Source of the DNA: DAHVFK01 sp963755395
GTDB taxonomy: Bacteria; Pseudomonadota; Gammaproteobacteria; Burkholderiales; SG8-39
Direction of reading: 5' to 3'
Assembly: GCA_963755395.1 (NCBI GenBank)
Contig: CAVWJJ010000002.1
Location: forward strand, 868,001 to 932,000
DNA length: 64,000 nt
Made by a program: the position numbers and the translations under genes. Shown piece by piece: positions 1-6,353 of the stretch. Below the pieces are notes generated by a model. The model was not told where the DNA came from, did not search any database, and saw only the letters and a program-made list of their open reading frames with translations. The stretch's first letter is position 1, and every line of letters starts with the position of its first letter.

Positions 1-737
1 AACGACACGATCAGCAGCCACATCTGCCAGGTGCCGAGCGCCTCGCCGAGCGTGAACTGGTGCTCCGAGGGCCGCCGCGCCGCGGGCGCGGGCGTCCAGC
101 CGGTGGGCTTCCAGCCCTTGGGCGGATCCTTCATGAACAGCGCCGTCACCACCGCCACGCCGCCGATGATCAGCGCCATGGCGTAGATGACGTGGAAGAA
201 CGTCGAATCGGGCGCGCTCTTCGGAATGGCGCGGATCGGGAAGATGAACGGCAGCGAGCCCCAGGAGAACGCGCCGGCGATCAGGCCGGCGGCGAGGCCG
301 CGCTTGTCCGGGAACCACTTGTTGGCGGTGGTCACCGCGGTGTTGTAGACGAAGCCGGCGAACAGGCTGCCGACGCACCACATCACCAGCACCGGGCCGT
401 AGGAGGGCCCGAGCGCGGTGGCGTAGATGCCGATGCCCGCCACCAGCCCGCCGATCACCGTCACCCAGCGCGGGCCGAAGCGGTCGCGCAGGATCCCGCC
501 CGGCAGCGTGCCGACCGACTCGAAGATCACGAACAGGGTGAACATCCAGCCGATCTGCGTGTGCGACCAGCCGTAGATGCCGCCGATGTGCTGCGACATC
601 GAGCTCCAGGCGTACTCGTACGGGCTGATCACCGCCATGGCGAGAAACGCCGCGGCGAGCACCACGTATCGGCTGTAGCCGAGAATCTCCTTGTCGCTCT
701 GGTAAGCCGCGCCGGGCGCGGCCGCTTCGTTCGCCAT
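1..737 (-). CDS. MFS transporter, OFA (oxalate/formate antiporter-like) type, 5' part only
   Basis: This is the N-terminal ~245 residues of a major facilitator inner-membrane transporter; the rest lies beyond the window edge. Several hydrophobic helices are visible, and loop 2-3 carries the MFS signature GGILRDRFGPRW. The stretch around NKWFPDKRGLAAGLIAGAFS is typical of the oxalate:formate antiporter (OFA) subgroup. The ATG at 737 is preceded by GAGGAGG at good spacing, which fixes the start. The substrate cannot be told from sequence. It is transcribed in the same direction as intI, which ends about 170 bases upstream of it, behind a terminator-like hairpin. Confidence 0.85.
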   Translation of the reverse strand, partial: MANEAAAPGAAYQSDKEILGYSRYVVLAAAFLAMAVISPYEYAWSSMSQHIGGIYGWSHTQIGWMFTLFVIFESVGTLPGGILRDRFGPRWVTVIGGLVAGIGIYATALGPSYGPVLVMWCVGSLFAGFVYNTAVTTANKWFPDKRGLAAGLIAGAFSWGSLPFIFPIRAIPKSAPDSTFFHVIYAMALIIGGVAVVTALFMKDPPKGWKPTGWTPAPAARRPSEHQFTLGEALGTWQMWLLIVS

Positions 738-871
738 GATGTCGCCTCCTCGTCTTATCGTTCGGGCGGATGTGCGCTCCGCCGCGCGAAGTTAACTACG
801 CGCCGCGCGCGGCGTAAATGACCTGAAGCCGCGCGACGAAACTATTTTCTCTTCTTGACGAAGCCTTGACG

Positions 872-891
872 AAAACTTCAGCGCGCTGAAG
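872..891 (-). terminator. Rho-independent-like terminator after intI
   Basis: Positions 876-891 form a perfect 16-base palindrome (CTTCAGCGCGCTGAAG). On the minus strand it is followed directly by TTTTC. It lies 12 bases past the intI stop codon, so it probably ends intI transcription before the MFS gene. Confidence 0.55.
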
Positions 892-903
892 CCCGCCGCG
901 CGC

Positions 904-1953
904 CTAGACGTAAGCTGCGCGCGCCTGCTCCAGCCGGTCGAGCGGGCTTTTCACGCCGCGCGCGCCGCGGTTGAGCACGTGCGTGTAGACCATCGTGGTC
1001 GAGACGTCCGAATGCCCGAGCAGCTCCTGCACCGTGCGGATGTCCTGCCCGCGCTCGAGCAGGTGCGTGGCGAAGGAGTGGCGCAGCGTGTGGCAGCTCA
1101 CCGGCTTGGCGATCGCCGCGGCGGCCGTGGCCTGCTTGACAGCGCGGTGCAATGTGTCGGGATAGACGTGATGGCGCCGGATGACGCCGGTCTCAGGGTC
1201 GGCGGAGCGGTTCTTCGAAGGGAACACGAACTGCCAGCCCCACTCGCAGCCGGCGCGCGGATACTTGCGCGCGAGCGCGTGAGGCAGGGAAACCTCGCCG
1301 AACCCCTCGGCGAGATCTCGCCGATGCAGCACGCGCACGCGCCCGAGATGCTCCTGCAGCGGCTCGATCACCCCTTCGGGCAGCATCGTCACCCGGTCCT
1401 TGCCGCCCTTCGCGTCTCGCACCAGGATCTGCCGGTAGGCGAAGTTCACGTCCTTAACGCGCAACGAAAGACATTCAATCTGGCGCAGGCCGGAGCCGTA
1501 CAGGAGGCTCGCCATCAACCACTTCACGCCATGCAACTGCGACAGCAGGCGCCGCACCTCCGCCTCAGTCAGCACCGCGGGCAGGCGTACCGGGCGCTTC
1601 GCGCGCGAAATGCCGTCGAGCCACGGCAGCTCCTGGCCCAGTACCTTCTGATAGAGGAACAACAGCGCCGACAGCGCCTGGTTCTGCGTCGCTGCCGCGA
1701 CGTCACGCTCGGTCGCCAGCCAGGAAAGAAAGGCCTGCACCTCCGCGCCGCCCATCTCGGCAGGATGACGCATGCCGTGAAAGCGGATGAAGAACCGTAT
1801 CCAGTACCAGTACGTCTTCTCCGTGCGCCGGCTGTAGTGCCGCGAGCGGATCGCCTCGCGCAGCCGATCGATCAGCCTAGGGCTTGTCGCTTTGTCCAGC
1901 CCCGAATCCGCATCCGCTGGCGAATCAGTGTCTTGTCCCATTTTTTGCTGCAT
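904..1953 (-). CDS. intI: Integron integrase IntI (tyrosine recombinase)
   Basis: This catalyses attI x attC and attC x attC recombination, which captures and shuffles gene cassettes. At 349 residues from the ATG at 1953 it matches the family length (IntI1 is 337). The N-terminal SAM-like domain contains FIRFHGMRHPAEMG. Catalytic residues are visible: Arg in GSGLRQIE, His-x-x-Arg in HTLRHSFATHLL, and Tyr in STTMVYTHV. The integron-specific insert that binds extrahelical attC bases is present (FPSKNRSADPETGVIRRHH). This insert separates it from ordinary XerCD. The frame stays open to an ATG at 2028, but that would place 25 extra residues across the attI leader; ATGs at 1953 or 1941 fit family length better. 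No clear Shine-Dalgarno or full LexA box (CTGT-N8-ACAG) was seen upstream. The gene appears intact. Confidence 0.96.
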   Translation of the reverse strand: MQQKMGQDTDSPADADSGLDKATSPRLIDRLREAIRSRHYSRRTEKTYWYWIRFFIRFHGMRHPAEMGGAEVQAFLSWLATERDVAAATQNQALSALLFLYQKVLGQELPWLDGISRAKRPVRLPAVLTEAEVRRLLSQLHGVKWLMASLLYGSGLRQIECLSLRVKDVNFAYRQILVRDAKGGKDRVTMLPEGVIEPLQEHLGRVRVLHRRDLAEGFGEVSLPHALARKYPRAGCEWGWQFVFPSKNRSADPETGVIRRHHVYPDTLHRAVKQATAAAAIAKPVSCHTLRHSFATHLLERGQDIRTVQELLGHSDVSTTMVYTHVLNRGARGVKSPLDRLEQARAAYV

Positions 1954-2073
1954 ATCGCACTGTCGATTTGCGCCAATACAACCTAACGCATTGATCTCAA
2001 GAGGCGTTGACGTCGCCCTATCCGACAATGACCATACTATCTAGACCGTTTTCGTATCCATATAACGTTAGAG
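1954..2073. promoter_or_regulatory. attI: intI leader and attI recombination site
   Basis: This is the spacer between intI and the first cassette. The insertion point is the core GTTAGAG at 2067-2073; cassette 1 starts at 2068. A second core-like heptamer lies on the minus strand (ACCTAAC at 1981-1987 reads GTTAGGT in reverse), as might be expected for an extra integrase-binding box. TTGACG at 2007 could be a -35 for a cassette promoter but has no good -10 at 17 bases. On the minus strand TTGAGA with TATTGG 16 bases later is a weak candidate intI promoter. The outer attI limits are not defined by sequence alone. Confidence 0.6.
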
Positions 2074-2081
2074 GTCACAAT

Positions 2082-2357
2082 ATGTTGCGGTGGACCTTCT
2101 TCGTATGGGCGCTACTTGCGACGGTCGGCATGGTGCTAGCCACCCCGAGACTTCTGGGATTTGGAGATGGGCCTCTCGGAGATGCCGCACTCCTATTTGG
2201 ATGGGCGTCATTAATCGGTCTTCCTGGTTGGCTCACGATTGCCGCGCTGACGGCTGCTCGATGGACAGACATTCCGCGTCATATCAAGGCGATTCAGAAC
2301 GGCCCCGCCGTACTGAGCGCGCTGTTGTATGCGTGCGTTGCGTTGTGGGCAAAGTGA
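2082..2357 (+). CDS. Cassette 1: small membrane protein of unknown function
   Basis: A 91-residue protein in the attI-proximal cassette, 14 bases after the core. It has three hydrophobic segments (about residues 4-24, 35-58 and 74-89) with short polar links, so it is probably an inner-membrane protein. The frame is open further upstream to 2007, but that start would lie inside attI; the ATG at 2082 lies within the cassette and is preferred. No Shine-Dalgarno is obvious. The stop is immediately followed by the attC inverse core. I do not recognise the family. As first cassette it is probably the most recently inserted and the most likely to be transcribed from any promoter in intI/attI. Confidence 0.7.
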   Translation: MLRWTFFVWALLATVGMVLATPRLLGFGDGPLGDAALLFGWASLIGLPGWLTIAALTAARWTDIPRHIKAIQNGPAVLSALLYACVALWAK

Positions 2358-2448
2358 CCTCTAACCCCACGCCCCACGCGGCCGCGCGCGACGCAGCGGG
2401 CAACCTTGTCCTACCGGCTGCGCGCGCCGGTGGGCGTGAACGTTAGAT
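2358..2448 (+). repeat. attC1
   Basis: The site runs from the inverse core CCTCTAAC to core GTTAGAT at 2442-2448. The first bases complement the start of cassette 1 (GTTAGAGG). Inner arms CACGCCCCAC and GTGGGCGTG pair imperfectly. It belongs to the long type shared with attC5. Confidence 0.88.
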
Positions 2449-2471
2449 TGCATCGAGAAAGCTCGCGGCCA

Positions 2472-2747
2472 ATGCCAGCCAACTGCCCATCATGCGGACG
2501 CCATCTTTCATGGACAAAGATGGAAATTGAATTCCAGTGCCCAGGATGCAATGCGCGGTTGCATTCAAGCGCCCGGAATATTTTTGGGTGGGCGGGCGTG
2601 ATTCTCGCTATTCCGGCGATGGTAATCACGCTTGATGCGCCTTGGTGGGAGAGAATCATTGCGCTAGTGGCCGCAGCTATAGTCGCTGTCGCAATTGGCG
2701 TGGCGTTCGGAACCGTTTCATTGCACTCGGAACAAGATGCAACCTAA
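2472..2747 (+). CDS. Cassette 2: zinc-ribbon membrane protein, unknown function
   Basis: A 91-residue protein. The N terminus carries two CxxC knuckles (Cys5/Cys8 in CPSCGR and Cys23/Cys26 in CPGCNAR), consistent with a zinc ribbon. Two hydrophobic segments follow at about residues 37-53 and 60-82, giving a cytoplasmic zinc ribbon tethered to the membrane. The frame is open back to 2406, but that start would fall in the preceding attC; the ATG at 2472 is the first inside the cassette. The stop TAA is part of the attC inverse core. The topology resembles many uncharacterised 'zinc ribbon plus TM' proteins; no function can be assigned. Confidence 0.7.
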   Translation: MPANCPSCGRHLSWTKMEIEFQCPGCNARLHSSARNIFGWAGVILAIPAMVITLDAPWWERIIALVAAAIVAVAIGVAFGTVSLHSEQDAT

Positions 2748-2834
2748 CCCCTCAATCCAGAGCGGACGGGCCGGGAAGCGCGGTGCTGTGCTTATAGCTC
2801 GCGGCGGCCCGCCGCCTGATTTCCGACGTTAGAG
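2742..2834 (+). repeat. attC2
   Basis: The inverse core CCTAAC overlaps the stop of cassette 2, and the core is GTTAGAG at 2828-2834. The left arm GATGCAACCTAAC complements the cassette start (GTTAGATTGCATC) with one mismatch over 13 bases. Confidence 0.87.
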
Positions 2835-2843
2835 CGCATAGGA

Positions 2844-3248
2844 ATGGAACGCGCGGCTTGGTACAGGAGGCGAATGGTGGGCATGCCTATTTGGCTACAC
2901 GGCGTGCTCTTGCTTGCGATCGTAGCGGCAATAGGTTTGGTGAACGTCGTGGTCATTTTGGAAAGCGACGCTTACTCGATAGCGACGACCTACGCGCGCA
3001 ACAGCCCCGCGGTGGGGGCTTTTGTTGGCACACCGGTTTCGACACGACTAACTTTCGGCTCTATGAGTTTTAGGTATTCTGAAACCTATAGTTCACTGCA
3101 TTTTCCGTTGGAAGTTAGCGGCCCTCTTGGCTCGGCAGCCATCAACTTTAGTGTTGTCCGTCCAAAGGAGAACGCGCCTTGGTCAATCGAGCGTGCCTCG
3201 TTACATGGTAATGGCCAGGTATCCGAACTTGTTGCGCGTGAAAGATAG
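2844..3248 (+). CDS. Cassette 3: Coa1-like membrane-anchored protein
   Basis: A 134-residue protein with one N-terminal transmembrane segment (about residues 15-40) and a soluble C-terminal domain. The pattern GAFVGTPVSTRLTFGSMSF, then PLEVSGPLGSAAINFSVV and a terminal W-S-I-E strand, resembles the cytochrome oxidase assembly factor Coa1/Tim21 fold, a family often seen as bacterial hypothetical proteins. This is a motif-level judgement without a search. The ATG at 2844 follows ATAGGA; an internal ATG at 2874 (MVGMP) is an alternative. The gene fills its cassette and stops 9 bases before the attC left arm. Confidence 0.65.
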   Translation: MERAAWYRRRMVGMPIWLHGVLLLAIVAAIGLVNVVVILESDAYSIATTYARNSPAVGAFVGTPVSTRLTFGSMSFRYSETYSSLHFPLEVSGPLGSAAINFSVVRPKENAPWSIERASLHGNGQVSELVARER

Positions 3249-3253
3249 GGTTT

Positions 3254-3348
3254 ATGCGCTCTAACACCCCAGTCAACCCGGACGCGCGCGGATCCTTCGC
3301 ACTTCGGTGGCGCTGGCTGGCGCGCGCCGGTTACTGGGAACGTTAGGT
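3254..3348 (+). repeat. attC3
   Basis: The left arm ATGCGCTCTAAC (ends 3265) is a perfect 12-base complement of the cassette start. The core is GTTAGGT at 3342-3348. Long type. Confidence 0.88.
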
Positions 3349-3358
3349 GCCTCTGGAG

Positions 3359-3721
3359 ATGCGTCGCCCACCCATCTACCTGGTCGTGATTGTCCCGATG
3401 CTGTTGCTTGGACTGGTGCCCGTGGTGGCGCTCGAAAGACTTTACGCACGGACCATCGGCGCTGACATGGCGGCTATCCCGTCGCCAAACTGTGTACTGA
3501 TCGCAGTGCCGACGCTCGTGCTTTGGATACCGCTTGCGCTGATCTTCTCGAATCTTGTCCTATATGCGGTGCCAAGCCTTCGCTCAACCGCAGATGCATT
3601 CGCTGCAGCGAATTCGGCTTTTGTGGCTTCATTTGGCACAAGTCAGCGGCGCCTCGCCAAACTTACCGCCTTACTCGCGGCAATATGTGTTCCTTTGATT
3701 GCTTGGGGGTTCTACAAGTGA
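3359..3721 (+). CDS. Cassette 4: small membrane protein of unknown function
   Basis: A 120-residue protein with three hydrophobic segments (about residues 6-28, 43-70 and 98-117). ATG at 3359 is chosen; an in-frame GTG at 3347 overlaps the cassette core itself (GTTAGGTG) and gives four more residues. TGGAG lies directly against the ATG, which is too close for a good ribosome site, so the start is uncertain. The family is not recognised. Like cassettes 1, 5 and 6 it looks like a short multi-pass inner-membrane protein. Confidence 0.65.
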   Translation: MRRPPIYLVVIVPMLLLGLVPVVALERLYARTIGADMAAIPSPNCVLIAVPTLVLWIPLALIFSNLVLYAVPSLRSTADAFAAANSAFVASFGTSQRRLAKLTALLAAICVPLIAWGFYK

Positions 3722-3815
3722 GGCACCTAACCCGTAGCTGGTGCGGACCGGCTGTGAGCGTCGCGCCACTTGCCCAAATGTTAGTGCGGGCCGGCCGCAC
3801 AGCACGACGTTAGAG
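3722..3815 (+). repeat. attC4
   Basis: The left arm GGCACCTAAC (ends 3731) complements GTTAGGTGCC at the cassette start. The core is GTTAGAG at 3809-3815. An internal GTTAGTG at 3779 is in the loop region and is not taken as a boundary. Confidence 0.86.
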
Positions 3816-3823
3816 CGCGCAAG

Positions 3824-4291
3824 ATGCTTCGAGCGTTCGTCAATCTCCTTATTGGCTCCTTGGCAGCACCCGTCATATACGTGGCATTGGGATTCGCTTA
3901 TCCCGCGGGATTTAATAATTTGCGCGGCGCGTCAGTTCTTGTAGTTCCCGCTGCCTTTGCCGCCGCCTGGGTTTGGTCATTGGTGCCCACGATTGCGATT
4001 GGCGGACTGACGTGGCGGACATTGCACGCCCGGCGCGTGGATGGATTTATCTCCTATTCTGCCGTTGCGATCGCCGCTTCAGGCCTTGTCGCAGCAATAT
4101 ACAGCGTAGGAATACGGCCGTTTCTCATCACGGCTGGGTTCGCTGTGGCAAATGCCATTCTTGTCCGTATCGTGGAGCTAGTGCGTGGGCGGTCGGACAC
4201 GCGCTCTAACACCACGCCCCACGTGGACGCGCGCGACAGGTCGAGCGATCTTGACTCATCGGCTGCGCGCGCCAGTGGGCGTGAACGTTAG
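3824..4291 (+). CDS. Cassette 5: membrane protein whose frame runs through attC
   Basis: A 155-residue predicted protein with about four hydrophobic segments in its first 122 residues. The ATG at 3824 lies 15 bases into the cassette. There is no stop before the attC: the frame passes through the whole site and ends at the TAG inside the core GTTAGG (4289-4291). The last ~29 residues, polar and Arg/Asp/Ser rich, are therefore attC-encoded. The membrane portion ends around LVRGRSDTR, so the tail is probably not part of the original fold. Family not recognised. Confidence 0.65.
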   Translation: MLRAFVNLLIGSLAAPVIYVALGFAYPAGFNNLRGASVLVVPAAFAAAWVWSLVPTIAIGGLTWRTLHARRVDGFISYSAVAIAASGLVAAIYSVGIRPFLITAGFAVANAILVRIVELVRGRSDTRSNTTPHVDARDRSSDLDSSAARASGRER

Positions 4292-4293
4292 GT
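4201..4293 (+). repeat. attC5
   Basis: The left arm GCGCTCTAAC (4201-4210) complements the cassette start, and the core is GTTAGGT at 4287-4293. It is very similar to attC1 (CCACGCCCCACG and GTGGGCGTGAACGTTAG). It is read as coding sequence by the cassette 5 gene. Confidence 0.88.
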
Positions 4294-4300
4294 GGCATTC

Positions 4301-4948
4301 ATGGACCTGCTCGCGAGCATCGGCCTGGGAATGATCGGCTTTCTTATCGGCAATATCGCTTTTTCCAGGGTTGGTCACTGGATAGTTGCTCTGCATCAGA
4401 TTGCAAAAGACGAAGGCGGTGCCAAGACCAGCAAGTTTGCTTCCGCCATGCTCCTGAGCGCCGGGCCGTGGTTCCTGGTCGCCGTGGGGGTCTTCGCCTA
4501 CTTCATCTACCCACAACCCTGGTCTACTCCGATCTTCGTAGGGGCGTTGATTGCAGTCGTGTTCTTTAGCGCCTTTTCTGTCCATCTAGCCCGCAAAGCG
4601 GCGGGTCAAGCCAAGGTCAACCCGACGCCTCCGGATAGCCTCGCTGCGTCGCCGCACACTGAACCAACTATTCGGCGCATCCGATATCCGGCCATCATTC
4701 GGACCAAGCGAAATTTTCTGTCTATGTTGGCTGGCATTGCTCTGCTCGTCGGCTCACCGATACTTTGGTTGAGCGCGCCGCCCGGAACTCCGTTCTCTGG
4801 GCTGGTCATTATGGAAGTAGGGCTCATCCTTTCCAGTACAGTGGCCGGGTTATATATTTGGGCACTAGTTGGTCCCGCGACCTCTACCGGAACGCCAATT
4901 ATCGGAACCGGCCCGACGCCACCACCAGAACAGGCATCTGATGAGTGA
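4301..4948 (+). CDS. Cassette 6: multi-pass membrane protein, unknown function
   Basis: A 215-residue protein with about five hydrophobic segments (near residues 2-24, 45-70, 74-93, 138-160 and 168-190). A central polar linker is rich in Pro/Ser/Thr, and the C-terminal tail is Gly/Pro/Thr rich. ATG at 4301 is preferred; an in-frame GTG at 4292 overlaps the core. Family not recognised. Its attC is interrupted by an IS3-family insertion, so this cassette may no longer be excisable as a normal unit. Confidence 0.7.
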   Translation: MDLLASIGLGMIGFLIGNIAFSRVGHWIVALHQIAKDEGGAKTSKFASAMLLSAGPWFLVAVGVFAYFIYPQPWSTPIFVGALIAVVFFSAFSVHLARKAAGQAKVNPTPPDSLAASPHTEPTIRRIRYPAIIRTKRNFLSMLAGIALLVGSPILWLSAPPGTPFSGLVIMEVGLILSSTVAGLYIWALVGPATSTGTPIIGTGPTPPPEQASDE

Positions 4949-4970
4949 TCCGCTCGCCGAAGCGTTCGTA

Positions 4971-5005
4971 TGCCACCTAACAGCGGCTTGCAGGACGACG
5001 CCAAA
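4971..5005 (+). repeat. attC6, left part (split by the insertion sequence)
   Basis: TGCCACCTAAC (4971-4981) complements the start of cassette 6 (GTTAGGTGGCA), so this is the left arm of its attC. About 25 bases later the IS3-family inverted repeat begins. The matching right part resumes after 6244. Confidence 0.75.
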
Positions 5006-5054
5006 CTTCCCCCGAATTAGTTGACATCTCGGGCTAACCGCCTGGAGGTGTTTG

Positions 5055-5384
5055 GTGGCAAGAGCAGGACCGAGGAAGGTCGAGAGATACGGAGATCGAT
5101 TCAAGGCGACTGCGGTGAAGCTGAGCAGCCTGCCTGGAGTGATGATCAAGGACGTGGCTGCGGCGCTGGACATTCACCCGTTCATGCTGTCACTGTGGCG
5201 CAAGCAAGTACGCGACGGGGTGATCGTGGCCAAGAGTGCGAAGCTCGATGTGAAGACCAAGGCCGAGCTGAAGAGATTGAAGGAGCTCGAGCGGCAATAC
5301 AAGGTGCTCAAGGAGGAGCACGAGCTGTTAAAAAAAGCCATCCGGTTTGCTTCGGAACAAAGGAAGAGGTCTTCCAGTTCATAG
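5055..5384 (+). CDS. IS3-family OrfA (helix-turn-helix)
   Basis: A 109-residue OrfA. The N-terminal helix-turn-helix (about residues 10-50, including MIKDVAAALDIHPFMLSLWR) recognises the element ends. It is followed by a leucine-zipper-like coiled coil (LKRLKELERQYKVLKEEHELL) used for multimerisation. GGAGG at 5044-5048 lies six bases before the GTG at 5055, which is chosen over the TTG at 5052. The 3' end contains an A-run that allows frameshifting into orfB. Confidence 0.88.
   Translation: MARAGPRKVERYGDRFKATAVKLSSLPGVMIKDVAAALDIHPFMLSLWRKQVRDGVIVAKSAKLDVKTKAELKRLKELERQYKVLKEEHELLKKAIRFASEQRKRSSSS
5330..5337 (+). other. Programmed -1 frameshift slippery site (A7G)
   Basis: Seven A residues followed by G. 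In the orfA frame it reads TTA AAA AAA GCC; slipping back one base enters the orfB frame, which is open at 5330. OrfB has no good start of its own near its conserved N terminus, so an OrfAB fusion made by frameshifting is the likely transposase. Confidence 0.75.
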
Positions 5385-6217
5385 AGGCAAACCGGGCAAA
5401 GCACAGGCTGACGCTGATGTGCCGGCTCTACGGGGTGACGCGGGCGGGGTACTACCAGTGGCGCTCGCGCGAGCGTAGCGAGCGGGAGCGCCGAAACGAG
5501 GCGCTGCTGGGGCGCATCCGCCGGGTGCATGAGCAAAGCCGCGGCATCTACGGCAGCCCGCGGGTGCACCGTGCGCTACGCGAGGAGGGCGAGATGGCGA
5601 GCGAGAACCGGGTGGCGCGGCTGATGCGAGCGCATCGCATCAAGGCGCGGGTGGCCAAGATCCGCTACACCAATCACAAGCTGCAGAGCTTCTTCGATGG
5701 CGGCAGGAACGAGCAGCTGGGCCTTGAGCTCAGCGGGCCCGACCAGGTCTGGGTGGGTGACATTACCTACTTGAAGGTGGGCGGGATCTACCGCTATCTC
5801 GCGGTGGTGATGGACAAGTACTCGCGCCGGGTGGTGGGCTGGGCCTACGGCAAACACAAGGACGTGGCGCTCACTCTGACGGCGCTCAATCGAGCGGTGC
5901 ACGGTCGCAGGCCCCAGCGCGGGCTGATCTTCCATACCGATCGGGGCATCGAGTACGCGGCGCTTGCCTTCAAAGCGCGGCTCTCGGAGTTAGGCATCAC
6001 CCAGAGCATGAACCGCCCGGGCAAGGTGACCGACAACGCCTTCATCGAATCGTTCTTCCACTCGATGAAGTCCGAGATCTATCACGGCCTCAGATACCAC
6101 CGGGACGAGGACATCCAAGCTGCCCTGAAGATCTACCTGCCGTTTTACAACGGCGCTAGACTGCACTCATCGTTGAATTACGTGTCGCCAGCGACGTTTG
6201 AACAGCTGACCCAATGA
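5330..6217 (+). CDS. IS3-family OrfB, DDE transposase catalytic part
   Basis: This is the catalytic portion of the transposase, made by -1 frameshifting from orfA (about 385 residues for the fusion). An HTH_21-type segment (HEQSRGIYGSPRVHRALRE) precedes the integrase core. The DDE triad is visible as Asp in VWVGDITYL, Asp in IFHTDRGIEY and Glu in DNAFIESFF, with the C-terminal YNGARLHSSLNYVSPATFE typical of IS3. The frame is open from 5021, but the part before 5330 overlaps orfA and is not OrfB-like. It ends 27 bases before the right terminus. It appears intact. Confidence 0.92.
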   Translation, partial: KKSHPVCFGTKEEVFQFIEANRAKHRLTLMCRLYGVTRAGYYQWRSRERSERERRNEALLGRIRRVHEQSRGIYGSPRVHRALREEGEMASENRVARLMRAHRIKARVAKIRYTNHKLQSFFDGGRNEQLGLELSGPDQVWVGDITYLKVGGIYRYLAVVMDKYSRRVVGWAYGKHKDVALTLTALNRAVHGRRPQRGLIFHTDRGIEYAALAFKARLSELGITQSMNRPGKVTDNAFIESFFHSMKSEIYHGLRYHRDEDIQAALKIYLPFYNGARLHSSLNYVSPATFEQLTQ

Positions 6218-6244
6218 ACCAGGTGTCAACAAAATCGGGGGAAG

Positions 6245-6313
6245 ACCCCGCACGCTGCGGACCGCGCCACCCGACCCGGCCGGCTGCGCTCGCCGGTGGG
6301 CTGGACGTTAGCC
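6245..6313 (+). repeat. attC6, right part
   Basis: CGGCCGGCTGCGCTCGCCGG lies upstream of GTGGGCTGGAC and the core GTTAGCC at 6307-6313. It looks like the right arm of a long-type attC and is directly adjacent to the insertion sequence. Confidence 0.75.
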
Positions 6314-6353
6314 TGTAGAAGCTCCGTTTCAATTCACATTGGAGGAAACGCCA

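Larger units (their letters stand above)
5006..6244 (+). mobile_element. IS3-family insertion sequence, about 1.24 kb
   Basis: Two overlapping genes (orfA, orfB) lie between imperfect inverted repeats. The left end reads CTTCCCCCGAATTAGTTGAC. The reverse complement of the right end reads CTTCCCCCGATTTTGTTGAC. Size, gene layout and the DDE transposase are typical of IS3. No direct repeat is obvious at the flanks (CCAAA before, ACCCC after), so the exact ends are uncertain by a few bases or the target duplication has been lost. The element interrupts an attC. Both genes look intact. Confidence 0.9.

Noticed and set aside
979..1986. 335-residue plus-strand open frame opposite intI
   Set aside because: It is antisense to a clear integrase and has no family-like sequence; it is a high-GC shadow frame.
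3779..3785. GTTAGTG inside attC4 as a possible extra cassette boundary
   Set aside because: It lies in the loop region, no gene or complementary left arm fits it, and the proper core follows at 3809.
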